From NCBI RefSeq assembly GCF_000986785.1, contig NZ_LAYY01000008.1, positions 148,648 through 212,647 of the forward strand: a stretch of 64,000 nt of DNA, in the 5' to 3' direction. Origin of the DNA: Mesobacillus campisalis. GTDB taxonomy: Bacteria; Bacillota; Bacilli; Bacillales; Cytobacillaceae. Made by a program: the position numbers and the translations under genes. Under the pieces are notes generated by a model. It did no database searches. It was not told the DNA's origin and saw nothing but the letters and a program-made list of their open reading frames with translations. Positions 31,000-39,819 of the stretch are shown in pieces; the stretch's first letter is position 1; every line of letters begins with the position of its first letter.

Positions 31000-31130
31000 A
31001 AAAGCGGAAGCGCCTCGCTCAGCCCCGACAAGCGCTGGAGGTCCAGCTGATGAAGTCGTTCTTTGACTTCAACAGCTGGACCGAAGCGACTCAAGGGGCT
31101 AGGCGCTGGAGCTAGACAGTTATCTAAGTG
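31000..31130. repeat. Long palindromic intergenic repeat element
   Basis: The core is a 17-base inverted repeat with one mismatch (GTCCAGCTGATGAAGTC at 31041-31057 against 31065-31081). Outer arms also pair: AGCGCC...AGCCCC against GGGGCT-AGGCGCT. The right end AGGCGCTGGAGCTAGACAGTT recurs in degenerate form at 59250. I remember similar AAGCGGAAGCGCC...GCTGGAGCTAGACA sequences as dispersed repeats in Bacillaceae. No coding potential. Confidence 0.85.
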
Positions 31131-31156
31131 CAGTAATTAATACTTCCTTATCCTTA

Positions 31157-31190
31157 CAAAAATGGGATTGCGGCTGCAATCCCATTTTTC
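31157..31190. terminator. Bidirectional terminator between ytkP and dat
   Basis: AATGGGATTGC and GCAATCCCATT form an 11-base stem over four bases with A/T tracts on both sides. Confidence 0.9.
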
Positions 31191-31198
31191 TTTTATCC

Positions 31199-32050
31199 TT
31201 ATAACGCTCCACATTGTTTCTCAATTTCAGTGCGGAACTCCTGTTGCAGCTTTCTTGTGACAGCTCCAGGGACGCCGTTTCCGACTGTTCTGCCGTCATG
31301 CTCGATAACCGGCATGACTTCGATAGTTGTACCTGTCAAAAAGACTTCATCCGCGGCTTCCAGCTCAGCCACAGAAAAGACCCTTTCCTCAACCGGGATG
31401 CCTTCCTTGCGGCAAATCTCCAGCATGACACGCCTCGAAATCCCGTTCAGGATGTAATTATTGGCCGGATGGGTAATCACTGTGCCACCCTTGACAATCG
31501 ACACATTGGAATGGCTTCCTTCCGTTACCTTTCCATCCCGATGCTGAATGGCTTCATCACACCCTGCTTCTGCCGCTTTCTGATTGGCGAGCAGATTTCC
31601 CAGCAGGTTCAGGCTCTTGATATCACAGCGAAGCCAGCGGATGTCTTCGATAAGGATTGTTTTAACACCTGATTGGAGTTTCTCCTCGGGGCGCCCCGCT
31701 TCCCGGGTATAGGCAACAAATGTTGGCGCTGCACCAACAGGGAAAGGATGCTTCCTTGGTGCATTTCCCCGGGTGAACTGGAGGTAAACGGTTCCGAACC
31801 TTACACCGTTATGGGCAATAAGGCTTTCCAGTTTTATCTGAAGATCTTCCCTAGCATAAGGAATTTCAATGCCGATGCTGGCAGCACTTTCATCAAGGCG
31901 CTGCAAGTGCTCTTCCGCTGTGAACATGAGGCCATTGTAAATTCGGATCACCTCATAAATCCCGTCACCAAACTGGTAACCCCGGTCTTCAATATCGACG
32001 GCTGCAGCTTTCCGCTCGACAATTTCCCCATTAAACATTACATATTCCAT
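31199..32050 (-). CDS. dat: D-amino-acid aminotransferase
   Basis: Class IV PLP aminotransferase interconverting D-alanine and D-glutamate, supplying D-amino acids for the cell wall. The 283-residue protein has the PLP lysine K145 (DIKSLNLL), the DRGYQFGDGIYEV N-terminal motif and the GTTIEVMPV phosphate-binding loop. GGGAGG precedes the ATG. It is 14 bases downstream of pepV on the same strand, so the two are likely one transcript, which links dipeptide cleavage with D-amino acid supply. Confidence 0.96.
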   Translation of the reverse strand: MEYVMFNGEIVERKAAAVDIEDRGYQFGDGIYEVIRIYNGLMFTAEEHLQRLDESAASIGIEIPYAREDLQIKLESLIAHNGVRFGTVYLQFTRGNAPRKHPFPVGAAPTFVAYTREAGRPEEKLQSGVKTILIEDIRWLRCDIKSLNLLGNLLANQKAAEAGCDEAIQHRDGKVTEGSHSNVSIVKGGTVITHPANNYILNGISRRVMLEICRKEGIPVEERVFSVAELEAADEVFLTGTTIEVMPVIEHDGRTVGNGVPGAVTRKLQQEFRTEIEKQCGAL

Positions 32051-32064
32051 GATTTCATTCCTCC

Positions 32065-33480
32065 CTATTCTCCTGCCAGCTCGTATATGGCCTGGGCATA
32101 AATCGCTGTTGCCCTCAGCAGGTCATCAATGACGATGTATTCATCCTTTTGATGGGCGATGTCAGGCCGTCCTGGAAACAACGGCCCAAATGCCACTCCC
32201 GACTTCAGGGAGCGTGCGTACGTACCGCCGCCAATTGAGAGGAGTTCGGCCTTTTCACCCGTCTGCTCCTCATATACTTTTTTGAGTTTCGTGATGAGAA
32301 AGTCGTCCTCTGCAACATGATGCGGGCTTGAGTTTGTGAAGTTTTCCATTTCAAACCCTTCCTCCGCTGCCATGTCCTTGATGGTGGAGATGATGGCATC
32401 GATATCCGCCGTGACTGGATAGCGCATATTTAACCCAAACGATCCGCCAGTCTCATCATACCTTAATTTGCCCACATTAATCGTCAGGTCACCTGTGATT
32501 TCATCACTATATGCTACGCCGAGGGCTCTTCCGCGCGAATCCCCGCCCAAATACTTGGCAGCAAACCCCATGAACTTCCTGGCATTGAAATCGAGCTTAA
32601 GGCTGGCCAAAAACTCTGCCATATGGAGACCGGCATTTTTGCCATGGTCCGGCTCCATCCCATGAGCGGAAACACCCTCAAAGTCGAGGACCAGTGTTCC
32701 TTTATCCACATGGCATGATCCCCCGAGGCCATGCTGCTTCTTATAGTCTTCATATCGCTGGATAATTTCCGTCTGGTATTTCAGCACATGCAAGGAAACC
32801 GTTGCAAAGTCCGGCACCATATTGTACCTTCTTCCGGAAGTGAAGCTAAGGACTTCCACATCATGGTCTTCCTCGCCAACAGCCTGGTTTTTATAGGCAA
32901 GATCAAAGTCCGCTATCCCTTTTTCCGCGTAAATAATGGGAAAGTCTGCATCCGGAGCAAAACCCATTGCCGGCATTTCTTCATGCTTAAAATAATGCTC
33001 GACGCATCTCCAGTCGCTCTCCTCATCCGTCCCAATAATCATGCGCACCCGCCGTTTCAACGGGAGGCCAAGCTCCTTCACAATTTTCATGGCATAAAAG
33101 GCAGCCATTGTCGGCCCTTTATCATCGATGGCGCCCCGCGCAAAAATCTTGCCGTCCCGAATTTCCGCTTCATACGGACCGCTTGTCCAGCCGTCCCCTT
33201 CCGGCACAACATCCACGTGGCACAAAACCCCGACAATTTCCCGCCCTTCGCCAAATTCAAGGTGGCCTGCCAAATTGCCGACATTCCTGGCAGTGAACCC
33301 TTCTTTTTCACCCAGGCGGAGCATATAATCCAACGCTTCCTTTACACCTGGTCCCAGGGGTGCTTCTTCGGTCGCCTTCTCTTCATCTAGGACACTTTTT
33401 ATTTTTAAGAATTCCTGTGTTTGCTGAATCAATTCGTCTTTCCTTTTTTCAACCTCTTCGAACCATTGAATTGTTTCCAT
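32065..33480 (-). CDS. pepV: Dipeptidase PepV (M20 family)
   Basis: Zinc dipeptidase of 471 residues in the M20 family, cleaving cytoplasmic dipeptides. The metal and catalytic motifs are complete: CHVDVVPEGDGW (His, Asp), RGAIDDKGP (bridging Asp), GTDEESDW (catalytic Glu pair), FAPDADFP and a late histidine near RPDIAHQKDEY. AATGGAGG is the ribosome site. First gene of pepV-dat. Confidence 0.95.
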   Translation of the reverse strand: METIQWFEEVEKRKDELIQQTQEFLKIKSVLDEEKATEEAPLGPGVKEALDYMLRLGEKEGFTARNVGNLAGHLEFGEGREIVGVLCHVDVVPEGDGWTSGPYEAEIRDGKIFARGAIDDKGPTMAAFYAMKIVKELGLPLKRRVRMIIGTDEESDWRCVEHYFKHEEMPAMGFAPDADFPIIYAEKGIADFDLAYKNQAVGEEDHDVEVLSFTSGRRYNMVPDFATVSLHVLKYQTEIIQRYEDYKKQHGLGGSCHVDKGTLVLDFEGVSAHGMEPDHGKNAGLHMAEFLASLKLDFNARKFMGFAAKYLGGDSRGRALGVAYSDEITGDLTINVGKLRYDETGGSFGLNMRYPVTADIDAIISTIKDMAAEEGFEMENFTNSSPHHVAEDDFLITKLKKVYEEQTGEKAELLSIGGGTYARSLKSGVAFGPLFPGRPDIAHQKDEYIVIDDLLRATAIYAQAIYELAGE

Positions 33481-33928
33481 GATGATTCCTCCATTACCGC
33501 AATTTATCTGGTCCTGTTCATTTCCAAACTATTTTACCTTATCTTACTCTTCTCCCGCACATTTTCAAACTGTTTTCCCTTACGATGCAAAAATTAATAA
33601 CCGCACTTCTTACGGATATTGCTGGAGGATAATAAGGATTGTTAAACTGATTTTTCTTTTGTTACAATTGCATTTACTTATTCTAAATTTTCAATCTTCT
33701 AATCATATTATGCTAGTATGCTGCCATATGGATAATTAACAGGAAAATGAAGGGAGGAATCCGAACATTCTAATGGATGACAAGGTTAATATTTTGTAAA
33801 TTTAGTTAATAATATGGTATTTTATCTTTATAAAGGGTAAAATAGTTCAAAAGGGGCTTCCTGTCCTACAAGAACCTGTAAAGGGGTTGTCTGGAAAGAA
33901 GAAAACTACATAAGTCGAGGACTCACCA
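33481..33928. other. AT-rich intergenic region between pepV and ytzE
   Basis: About 500 bases without a substantial gene between divergent pepV and ytzE. The left part is AT-rich and should hold the pepV promoter. Near 33820-33845 there is TATTTT-like and GGGTAA-like sequence that could be a weak stress promoter, which I do not consider strong. An 8-codon frame at 33773 looks accidental. I see no clear riboswitch. Confidence 0.5.
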
Positions 33929-33976
33929 ATGAACTGTCAATCGCAGGAATTTGCCAAGGGTGTAAAAAAGGATTAG
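33929..33976 (+). CDS. Possible 15-residue leader peptide upstream of ytzE
   Basis: ATG preceded by GTCGAGGACTCACCA opens a frame of 15 codons (MNCQSQEFAKGVKKD) ending in TAG, 11 bases before the ytzE start. The stop codon sits inside the ytzE ribosome site (GATTAGGGAG), so translation of one could influence the other. It may be chance. Confidence 0.3.
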   Translation: MNCQSQEFAKGVKKD

Positions 33977-33987
33977 GGAGTGGTTGT

Positions 33988-34209
33988 TTGAAACCTTCAA
34001 CTAACCGGATGATAAACCGAATCAAATCCATCTATGTGTTCATACGGAAAAATGGGACTGTAACGACACAGGACCTGGTAGAGGAATTTGGCATCACCCC
34101 CCGGACGATTCAAAGAGATTTGAATGTCCTGGCCTATAACGACTTAGTAGAAAGCCCTAGCCGTGGAAAATGGACCACGACCCAGAAAAAAGTAAAATTG
34201 ACATCGTAA
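33988..34209 (+). CDS. ytzE: DeoR-type HTH protein YtzE
   Basis: A 73-residue protein that is just a DeoR-family helix-turn-helix (GTVTTQDLVEEFGITPRTIQ, then RDLNVLAYNDL), without the sugar-binding domain. Same length as B. subtilis YtzE; targets unknown. It begins at a TTG with AGGGAG eight bases upstream; an internal ATG (MINRIK) would remove seven residues. Confidence 0.87.
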   Translation: MKPSTNRMINRIKSIYVFIRKNGTVTTQDLVEEFGITPRTIQRDLNVLAYNDLVESPSRGKWTTTQKKVKLTS

Positions 34210-34210
34210 A

Positions 34211-34256
34211 AGAAAAAATGGTCCCCGTTTGAATGAAGGCGGGGGCCATTTTTTCT
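34211..34256. terminator. Bidirectional terminator between ytzE and rsuA
   Basis: AAAAAATGGTCCCCG and CGGGGGCCATTTTTT pair around a 12-base loop. Confidence 0.85.
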
Positions 34257-34259
34257 TTT

Positions 34260-34979
34260 TTATTGTACTTCATACTCCATCAGCTGCTGAATTTCATCAT
34301 CGTCCAGCTCGCGATACTCCCCTAATTCCAGCGTTTCATCAAGCTTTAGGGGACCCATGGTCAAGCGCTTGAGATAGACGACTCTTTTGCCTACAGCCTG
34401 AAACATCCGCTTCACCTGATGGAACTTGCCTTCGGTGATGGTGAGTTCAATATCCGAAGTCAGACCTGATTTTAAAATCTCCAGCTTCCCAGGCTTCGTC
34501 TCATAGCCATCATCGAGGACAACTCCTTTTTTAAATGCCTCGATATCTTCTTCCGTGACTTCCCCTTCAATAACGGCGAAATACGTTTTTGGCACATGCT
34601 TTTTGGGAGAAAGAAGGCGATGGGCCAGCTGGCCGTCGTTCGTGATCAGGAGCAGACCCTCCGTATCCTTGTCCAGCCTGCCGACCGGGAAAGGTTCGTA
34701 AATGGAGTCCTCCAGTTCAAGAAGGTCGATGACTGTTTCATCACGGCTGTCTTCTGTAGCGGATATCACTCCCGGCGGCTTATTCATCATCAAATAAATG
34801 AACTCGCGGTAATTTACTTCTTCCCCATGGACATTTACCGTGTCTTTCCCAGGGGAAACATGATGTCCCGGGTCTTTCACCACTTTTTGATTGACATGGA
34901 CGGCGCCATCTTTCAAAAGTTTCTTCACTTCTTTGCGGCTTCCATATCCCAGGTTAGCCAGCATTTTATCTATACGCAA
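34260..34979 (-). CDS. ytzG: 16S rRNA pseudouridine synthase (RsuA/YtzG family)
   Basis: A 239-residue pseudouridine synthase: N-terminal S4 RNA-binding domain (residues 1-48), then the catalytic domain with Asp103 in GRLDKDTEGLLL and the KTY...VEGEV and KFHQVKRM motifs of the RsuA group. It probably modifies a uridine of small-subunit rRNA. The start is a TTG at 34979 with GGGAGTG seven bases upstream. Monocistronic. Confidence 0.92.
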   Translation of the reverse strand: MRIDKMLANLGYGSRKEVKKLLKDGAVHVNQKVVKDPGHHVSPGKDTVNVHGEEVNYREFIYLMMNKPPGVISATEDSRDETVIDLLELEDSIYEPFPVGRLDKDTEGLLLITNDGQLAHRLLSPKKHVPKTYFAVIEGEVTEEDIEAFKKGVVLDDGYETKPGKLEILKSGLTSDIELTITEGKFHQVKRMFQAVGKRVVYLKRLTMGPLKLDETLELGEYRELDDDEIQQLMEYEVQ

Positions 34980-35081
34980 TTTGAATCACTCCCAATTATA
35001 GGCGATAGCCCACTCAATTTCCTTGTAGGTACATAGACTATTATCATGCTTTAACTGTAAAACGAAGAGGAGATGAGGACG

Positions 35082-35327
35082 ATGATGGATTATCGCCAGC
35101 AAGGTCAAGGACAATTCTTCCCAGGTGGAGGCGGATTTCCCGGCGGAGGCTTCCCAGGCGGAGGTTTCGGAGGCTTTAACCGCAGACTGGAACAGGTTGA
35201 GAGAGACCTTCAAAGGGTCGTCAGGAGGCTGGATCAGCAAGACCGCAGACTAGACCAGCTTGACCGCAGGGTCGACCGCATTGAACGCCGCTTAGGCATC
35301 CGCACCGATTATGAAACTTACTATTAA
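35082..35327 (+). CDS. Small glycine-rich, coiled-coil protein of unknown function
   Basis: About 81 residues in two halves. The N-terminal half is Gln/Gly/Pro/Phe-rich, with repeated FPGGG. The C-terminal half is an Arg/Asp/Leu heptad repeat (RRLDQQDRRLDQLDRRVDRI) that should form a coiled coil, ending in tyrosines. GAGGAG precedes several ATG codons; I take the one at 35082. The composition recalls spore-coat or GerP-type proteins, but I cannot name a family. Own terminator follows. Confidence 0.75.
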   Translation: MMDYRQQGQGQFFPGGGGFPGGGFPGGGFGGFNRRLEQVERDLQRVVRRLDQQDRRLDQLDRRVDRIERRLGIRTDYETYY

Positions 35328-35335
35328 AATGGAAG

Positions 35336-35366
35336 GACCCTGCCCCGCCCCGGAGCAGGGTCTTTC
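35336..35366 (+). terminator. Terminator of the glycine-rich protein gene
   Basis: GACCCTGC and GCAGGGTC pair over a GC-rich 11-base loop and are followed by TTTC. Confidence 0.7.
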
Positions 35367-35401
35367 ATACTCTAGTCAGCCAAGGTCAGGCTTTCCTTCG
35401 G

Positions 35402-37024
35402 CTATAATGGCAGCCTCAGCTTCCTTTTCACCTTGTCCACTTTGTCCCCGAACAGACGGTTAATTAATTTTGAACGGAATCCCAGGTAAAAATAAATAGC
35501 AGAACCTGCAGCCGCACAGATGACAATGATGACAATTGAGCTGGCTTTCGCGGCAGGAGATAATAATTCACTGACAGCCCCGTAAACGGCAAGCGTCCCT
35601 GCGCCCATCAGGAAAGTAAACAGCACGATGAGCGTAATCCTTCTCGCAACAAAGCTGAAGCGATAATTGGCAAACCTTTTGATTACATATAGGTTGATCA
35701 AAATCGCTGCCAGATAACCAAGAGCTGTCGCATAAACGGCTCCTTTTGTTTCAAACAACTTGATCAGTGGAATGTTGAGGCTTAGCTTAACGAGCAGGCC
35801 TGTCAGAAGGCTCAGGATGGTGAACCGCTGCTCATTGATTCCCTGCAGGATTGCAGCCGTCACAGTAAACAAAGCAAACAAAATCGCCACAGGAGCATAA
35901 ATACGCAGAATCTCGGTCCCCAGTTCCTTATTTTCATAGAAGACTGTAAAAGCCGGTTCCGCCAGCAGCGACAAGCCAACAGCCGCAGGCACAGTCAGGT
36001 ACATGAGCACCTGGAAGGTTTGGTCGAGCTGCTTTCTCAAGCTTGTGCGGTCATTTTCAACGAACGCCTTGGTGATGCTCGGGACGAGCGTCAAGGAAAA
36101 AGCGGTGGCCAGGGAAACAGGAATAATAACAAGCTTATGCGTCTGGAAATTCAAAGTTGCGAATGCTGCTGTTGCCTGCGCTCCCTGCCCAATGGACGCC
36201 ATCGCCCTTTGAAAAGTGATTTGGTCGATGAATTGGAACAGCGGATTGGCGATTCCGACAAACACGAACGGTGCTGCATATAAAAGAATTTCCTTATAGA
36301 TTTCTTTTAAGGAAATGTCCATGGTGCCCTTGTCGGCCTCCAGCAGTTTGTCCAGGTGCGGCTTCCGCTTGAACCAATACCACACTAGGACGGCAAGGCT
36401 GCCGATCGCCCCGATGAACGCAGCGAACGTCGCCACACTGACTGCTGCCACAACACTTCCATTCATCACGTTCAGGACAACATATGCCCCAACCAGGACG
36501 AAAGCGATCCGCACAATCTGCTCTACCACCTGCGAAACGGCAGAAGGCCCCATTGATTGGTGTCCCTGGAAAAACCCGCGGATCAGACTCATGAACGGAA
36601 CGATAATTAGCGCGAAGGATACCGCACGAATAACGGTCGTTACATCTTCCGGCCTTACATCCGAAGCGTCCGTGCTTCTGCTCAGCGTGACGTCCGCCAG
36701 CATCGGCGCAGTCAAATACATAAACAGAAAGGACAGGATGCCAGTTCCCAGCATGACGGCAATTCCCGATTTGAACAGTTTCCTTCCTACTGCATACTCT
36801 TCAAGTGCATTGTATTTGGAGATGAACTTTGAGACGGCAAGCGGAACTCCTGCAGTGGCTATGCTGATAAAAATGGTATACGAAATATAGGAGTACGAAT
36901 ACAAGGCTGTTCCATCATCACCGACAATTGCATAAAACGGAATGACGTAAAACAGACCCAGTACCTTTGAAATAATGGTCCCGAGGGTTAAAATAAATGT
37001 CCCTCTCAGAAGCTTTGATGACAT
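35402..37024 (-). CDS. murJ: Lipid II flippase MurJ (YtgP), MVF/MATE-like polysaccharide exporter family
   Basis: A 540-residue polytopic membrane protein with about 14 hydrophobic helices of the MOP superfamily. It begins LLRGTFILTLGTIISKVLGLFY, typical of YtgP, which in B. subtilis is one of two flippases moving lipid II across the membrane (with Amj). Conserved arginines and charged loops near the N-terminus fit the central cavity of MurJ. AAGGGATTAT precedes the ATG. Monocistronic, divergent from ytfP. Confidence 0.9.
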   Translation of the reverse strand: MSSKLLRGTFILTLGTIISKVLGLFYVIPFYAIVGDDGTALYSYSYISYTIFISIATAGVPLAVSKFISKYNALEEYAVGRKLFKSGIAVMLGTGILSFLFMYLTAPMLADVTLSRSTDASDVRPEDVTTVIRAVSFALIIVPFMSLIRGFFQGHQSMGPSAVSQVVEQIVRIAFVLVGAYVVLNVMNGSVVAAVSVATFAAFIGAIGSLAVLVWYWFKRKPHLDKLLEADKGTMDISLKEIYKEILLYAAPFVFVGIANPLFQFIDQITFQRAMASIGQGAQATAAFATLNFQTHKLVIIPVSLATAFSLTLVPSITKAFVENDRTSLRKQLDQTFQVLMYLTVPAAVGLSLLAEPAFTVFYENKELGTEILRIYAPVAILFALFTVTAAILQGINEQRFTILSLLTGLLVKLSLNIPLIKLFETKGAVYATALGYLAAILINLYVIKRFANYRFSFVARRITLIVLFTFLMGAGTLAVYGAVSELLSPAAKASSIVIIVICAAAGSAIYFYLGFRSKLINRLFGDKVDKVKRKLRLPL

Positions 37025-37282
37025 ATAATCCCTTCCTAGCAGTGAAAAGCGCAGCGAACCTGCGGGTTACACTTTGATTAGATAAAAAACAGACTGTACC
37101 CAAGTACCCAATTTTTAATTTTACCACACTCACTCGACTGATCTATTATATTTTCCATTTAATAAGTTTACCTTTCTTTAAGAAACAGCGCCACTTTCAT
37201 GGAAAATCACTGTTTCGTTTACCTCCATGTTGGAAATGTTTTATAATGGGAAGAGTTTTAGACTGAATGAATAGTTGGTGAA

Positions 37283-38560
37283 ATGATGAATTATGACTGC
37301 ATTGTCATTGGCGGAGGACCGTCCGGACTGATGGCTGCCATTGCCGCCGGAGAAAAAGGCGGCCGGGTGATGCTTGTTGATAAAGGAGACAAGCTTGGGC
37401 GAAAGCTTGCGATATCCGGAGGCGGCCGCTGCAATGTAACTAACAGGCTGCCCGTCGAGGAGATCATTAAGCATATCCCAGGCAACGGACGATTTTTATA
37501 CAGTGCCTTCTCGGAGTTCAACAATGAGGATATCATCGCTTTCTTTGAAAAGCTGGGCATTGAACTGAAGGAAGAAGACCACGGCCGCATGTTCCCGGTT
37601 ACCGATAAGGCGCAGTCTGTCGTAGATGCGCTGTTAAAAAGACTTGATGACCTCAAGGTAGAAATTAAGGTGAATTCCCCCATCCGGGATGTCCATTATG
37701 AGAACGGCAGAGTCAAAGCGGTGGAGCTTGCGAGCGGGGAGATGTTTGAAGCGGGCAGTGTCGTGATTGCTGTGGGAGGAAAATCGGTGCCGCATACAGG
37801 GTCCACAGGAGATGGATATGCCTGGGCGGAGAAAGCGGGCCATACTATCACAGAGCTGTTCCCAACCGAAGTTCCGCTATTGTCGGATGAAGCCTTTATC
37901 AAGTCGAAAGTGCTGCAGGGCTTGTCCCTGCGCGGAGTGGGCCTTAGCGTGCTGAATCCGAAAGGAAAGCCGCTCATTACGCACCAGATGGATATGATTT
38001 TTACCCATTTTGGCGTCAGCGGTCCAGCCGTGCTGAGGTGCAGCCAATTCGTAATCAAGGCGATGAAAAAGTGGAACCTCTCCCGGGTGACCATGAGCCT
38101 TGATGCCCTGCCTGATTTTAAGCAAGAACAGCTCTTCCAGGAAATCAGCAAGCTGATCAAGGCCGAGCCAAAAAAGGCTGTAAAAAATGTGCTTAAAGGC
38201 TTGCTGCCTGAACGGTACCTGCTGTTTTTGCTGGAGCAGCTCGATATAGACCCGGGCACGCCTGGAGGCCAGCTGTCCCAGGAAAAAATCAGGAGTTTTG
38301 CTGCAAACTGCAAGAGCTTCCAGTTCACCGTGAATGGGTCCCAGCCGCTGGAAAAAGCCTTCGTCACCGGCGGCGGTGTCTCGGTCAAGGAGATCGAGCC
38401 CCGGACCATGGCTTCAAAAAAGATGGATGGCCTGTATTTCTGCGGCGAAATCCTTGATATCCACGGCTATACAGGCGGCTATAACATCACCTCTGCTCTA
38501 GTCACCGGGAGGCTGGCCGGGACGAATGCAGCTGATTATGCCTTAAACCAAAAAAGCTGA
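37283..38560 (+). CDS. ytfP: HI0933-family FAD/NAD(P) oxidoreductase YtfP
   Basis: A 425-residue flavoprotein. The N-terminus has the dinucleotide-binding [10 protein letters not shown] (residues 10-19) and the family motif [15 protein letters not shown]; the middle has [18 protein letters not shown]; the C-terminus has GGVSVKEI and [15 protein letters not shown]. The reaction is not known. Two adjacent ATGs follow a short GGTG site; the first is used. Followed by a strong terminator shared with cse60. Confidence 0.92.
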   Translation: MMNYDCIVIGGGPSGLMAAIAAGEKGGRVMLVDKGDKLGRKLAISGGGRCNVTNRLPVEEIIKHIPGNGRFLYSAFSEFNNEDIIAFFEKLGIELKEEDHGRMFPVTDKAQSVVDALLKRLDDLKVEIKVNSPIRDVHYENGRVKAVELASGEMFEAGSVVIAVGGKSVPHTGSTGDGYAWAEKAGHTITELFPTEVPLLSDEAFIKSKVLQGLSLRGVGLSVLNPKGKPLITHQMDMIFTHFGVSGPAVLRCSQFVIKAMKKWNLSRVTMSLDALPDFKQEQLFQEISKLIKAEPKKAVKNVLKGLLPERYLLFLLEQLDIDPGTPGGQLSQEKIRSFAANCKSFQFTVNGSQPLEKAFVTGGGVSVKEIEPRTMASKKMDGLYFCGEILDIHGYTGGYNITSALVTGRLAGTNAADYALNQKS

Positions 38561-38584
38561 GCCTATCATTGCTCAGCTTTTTTA
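38549..38584. terminator. Bidirectional terminator between ytfP and cse60
   Basis: AAAAGCTGAGC and GCTCAGCTTTT pair over eight bases with A and T runs on each side. Confidence 0.9.
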
Positions 38585-38770
38585 CGCTCTGTAGACGACC
38601 ATTGCACTGAAGCAGTAGATTTGCTCCTGCTCTTCTTCCTCTTCTGTTATCGCCGCGACATTGTACTTGATGTCCACCAGTTTGTCTTCATCCAGCTTTT
38701 TTAAAAACGTATTCATCTCTTTTTCAAGATCTTTTTCATGTTCCTTGTCGAACAGCTTTACTTGAATCAT
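38582..38770 (-). CDS. cse60: Sporulation protein Cse60 family
   Basis: A 62-residue acidic protein starting MIQVKLFDKEHEKDLEKE, very close to B. subtilis Cse60, a small mother-cell protein transcribed with sigma-E during sporulation; its function is unknown. TAAAGGAG precedes the ATG. I looked for a sigma-E promoter upstream and found no convincing one. The C-terminus has a Glu-rich stretch and ends in a short hydrophobic strand. Confidence 0.88.
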   Translation of the reverse strand: MIQVKLFDKEHEKDLEKEMNTFLKKLDEDKLVDIKYNVAAITEEEEEQEQIYCFSAMVVYRA

Positions 38771-38895
38771 GGCTAGGACTCCTTTAGGTACATTTTTCTA
38801 CATTATTGCCTGATAATTGAATTTTCAGACATGCGAGTGTGCTTGTCTTATGGGGCGTTCCTCCTTATCATTAAGATAAAGAAAGGATGTGGACC

Positions 38896-39804
38896 ATGAT
38901 TTTTAAAAGCCGGCAGGAGCCTTTAGAGCTAACCATTTTAAGAATATTGAACAAACGAATGGAATTGCCTGAGAACGAAAAATCGTATTACCTTAAATTG
39001 AAAAAAGGATATGAAGGAGAACAATATTTCGATTCCCTAATGCTTGAGTCTTTGAAAGGCGAAAGGCTCATCTTGAACGACCTGCTGTTTAAGTTTAACA
39101 ATACCCTTTTTCAAATCGATTCGCTGGTTATATCGCAGCACACCATTCATACATTCGAACTCAAGCACCATGAGGGCGACTATCAATTTGAGAAGGACGA
39201 TTTTTACTCCAGCTCCGGAAAGAAAATGAATAATCCGATTCATCAGCTTAACAGAAGCGAAACTCTGTTTCGTAATATGCTGAATAACCTCGGCTGCCAG
39301 CTCCCCCTTGAACCTAAACTTGTGTTTACCCATCCCGAATTCTTCCTGTATCACGCTCCACGAGATTTGGCAATCATTTACCACCCTCAGCTCAACCGCT
39401 CTTTAAAAAAATTCAATTCCAAGCCATCCAAGTTAAACGCGTGGCACACTAAGCTGGCTGAAAAATTAGTGGCGGCGCACATCCCAAAATCCCCCTATTC
39501 GCAGATTCCCGAGTTTACCTATGAGGAGCTAAAAAAAGGAATCACCTGCAGCTCCTGCGATTCATATTTTGTAGACGATGAAGGGAAAAAGCTAGTGTGC
39601 AAGGATTGCGGATGCGAGGAGGATATCGAGTCCGCCCTGCTGCGAAGTGTGAAGGAATTTCAGGTGCTGTTCCCAGAGAGGAAGGTCACAACTGGTGTTG
39701 TGTGGGAGTGGTGCGGGATGAGCAGATCCAGAAAGGCCGTTAGGAGAATATTAAACAAGCATTTTAAGTGCGTTGGACATGCGCAGTGGGCTTACTTTGA
39801 ATAA
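38896..39804 (+). CDS. NERD-domain protein with C-terminal zinc ribbon
   Basis: A 302-residue protein. The N-terminal half has the nuclease-related (NERD) domain signature: KKGYEGEQYFDSL, then the strand IDSLVIS and FELKHHEGDY, matching the D...ExK arrangement of restriction-endonuclease-like folds. The C-terminal part carries two CxxC pairs (CSSC and CKDC), a likely zinc ribbon, and a basic final helix. The function is unknown; NERD proteins are thought to act on nucleic acids. The ATG at 38896 has AAAGGATG upstream. It is followed after 15 bases by the 52-bp repeat array with no terminator between. Confidence 0.85.
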   Translation: MIFKSRQEPLELTILRILNKRMELPENEKSYYLKLKKGYEGEQYFDSLMLESLKGERLILNDLLFKFNNTLFQIDSLVISQHTIHTFELKHHEGDYQFEKDDFYSSSGKKMNNPIHQLNRSETLFRNMLNNLGCQLPLEPKLVFTHPEFFLYHAPRDLAIIYHPQLNRSLKKFNSKPSKLNAWHTKLAEKLVAAHIPKSPYSQIPEFTYEELKKGITCSSCDSYFVDDEGKKLVCKDCGCEEDIESALLRSVKEFQVLFPERKVTTGVVWEWCGMSRSRKAVRRILNKHFKCVGHAQWAYFE

Positions 39805-39819
39805 AGACGATTCCAGCCA

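Noticed and set aside
33815..33845. Sigma-B promoter upstream of ytzE
   Set aside because: GGGTAA is present but the -35 part (GTATTT) and 12-base spacing are weak.
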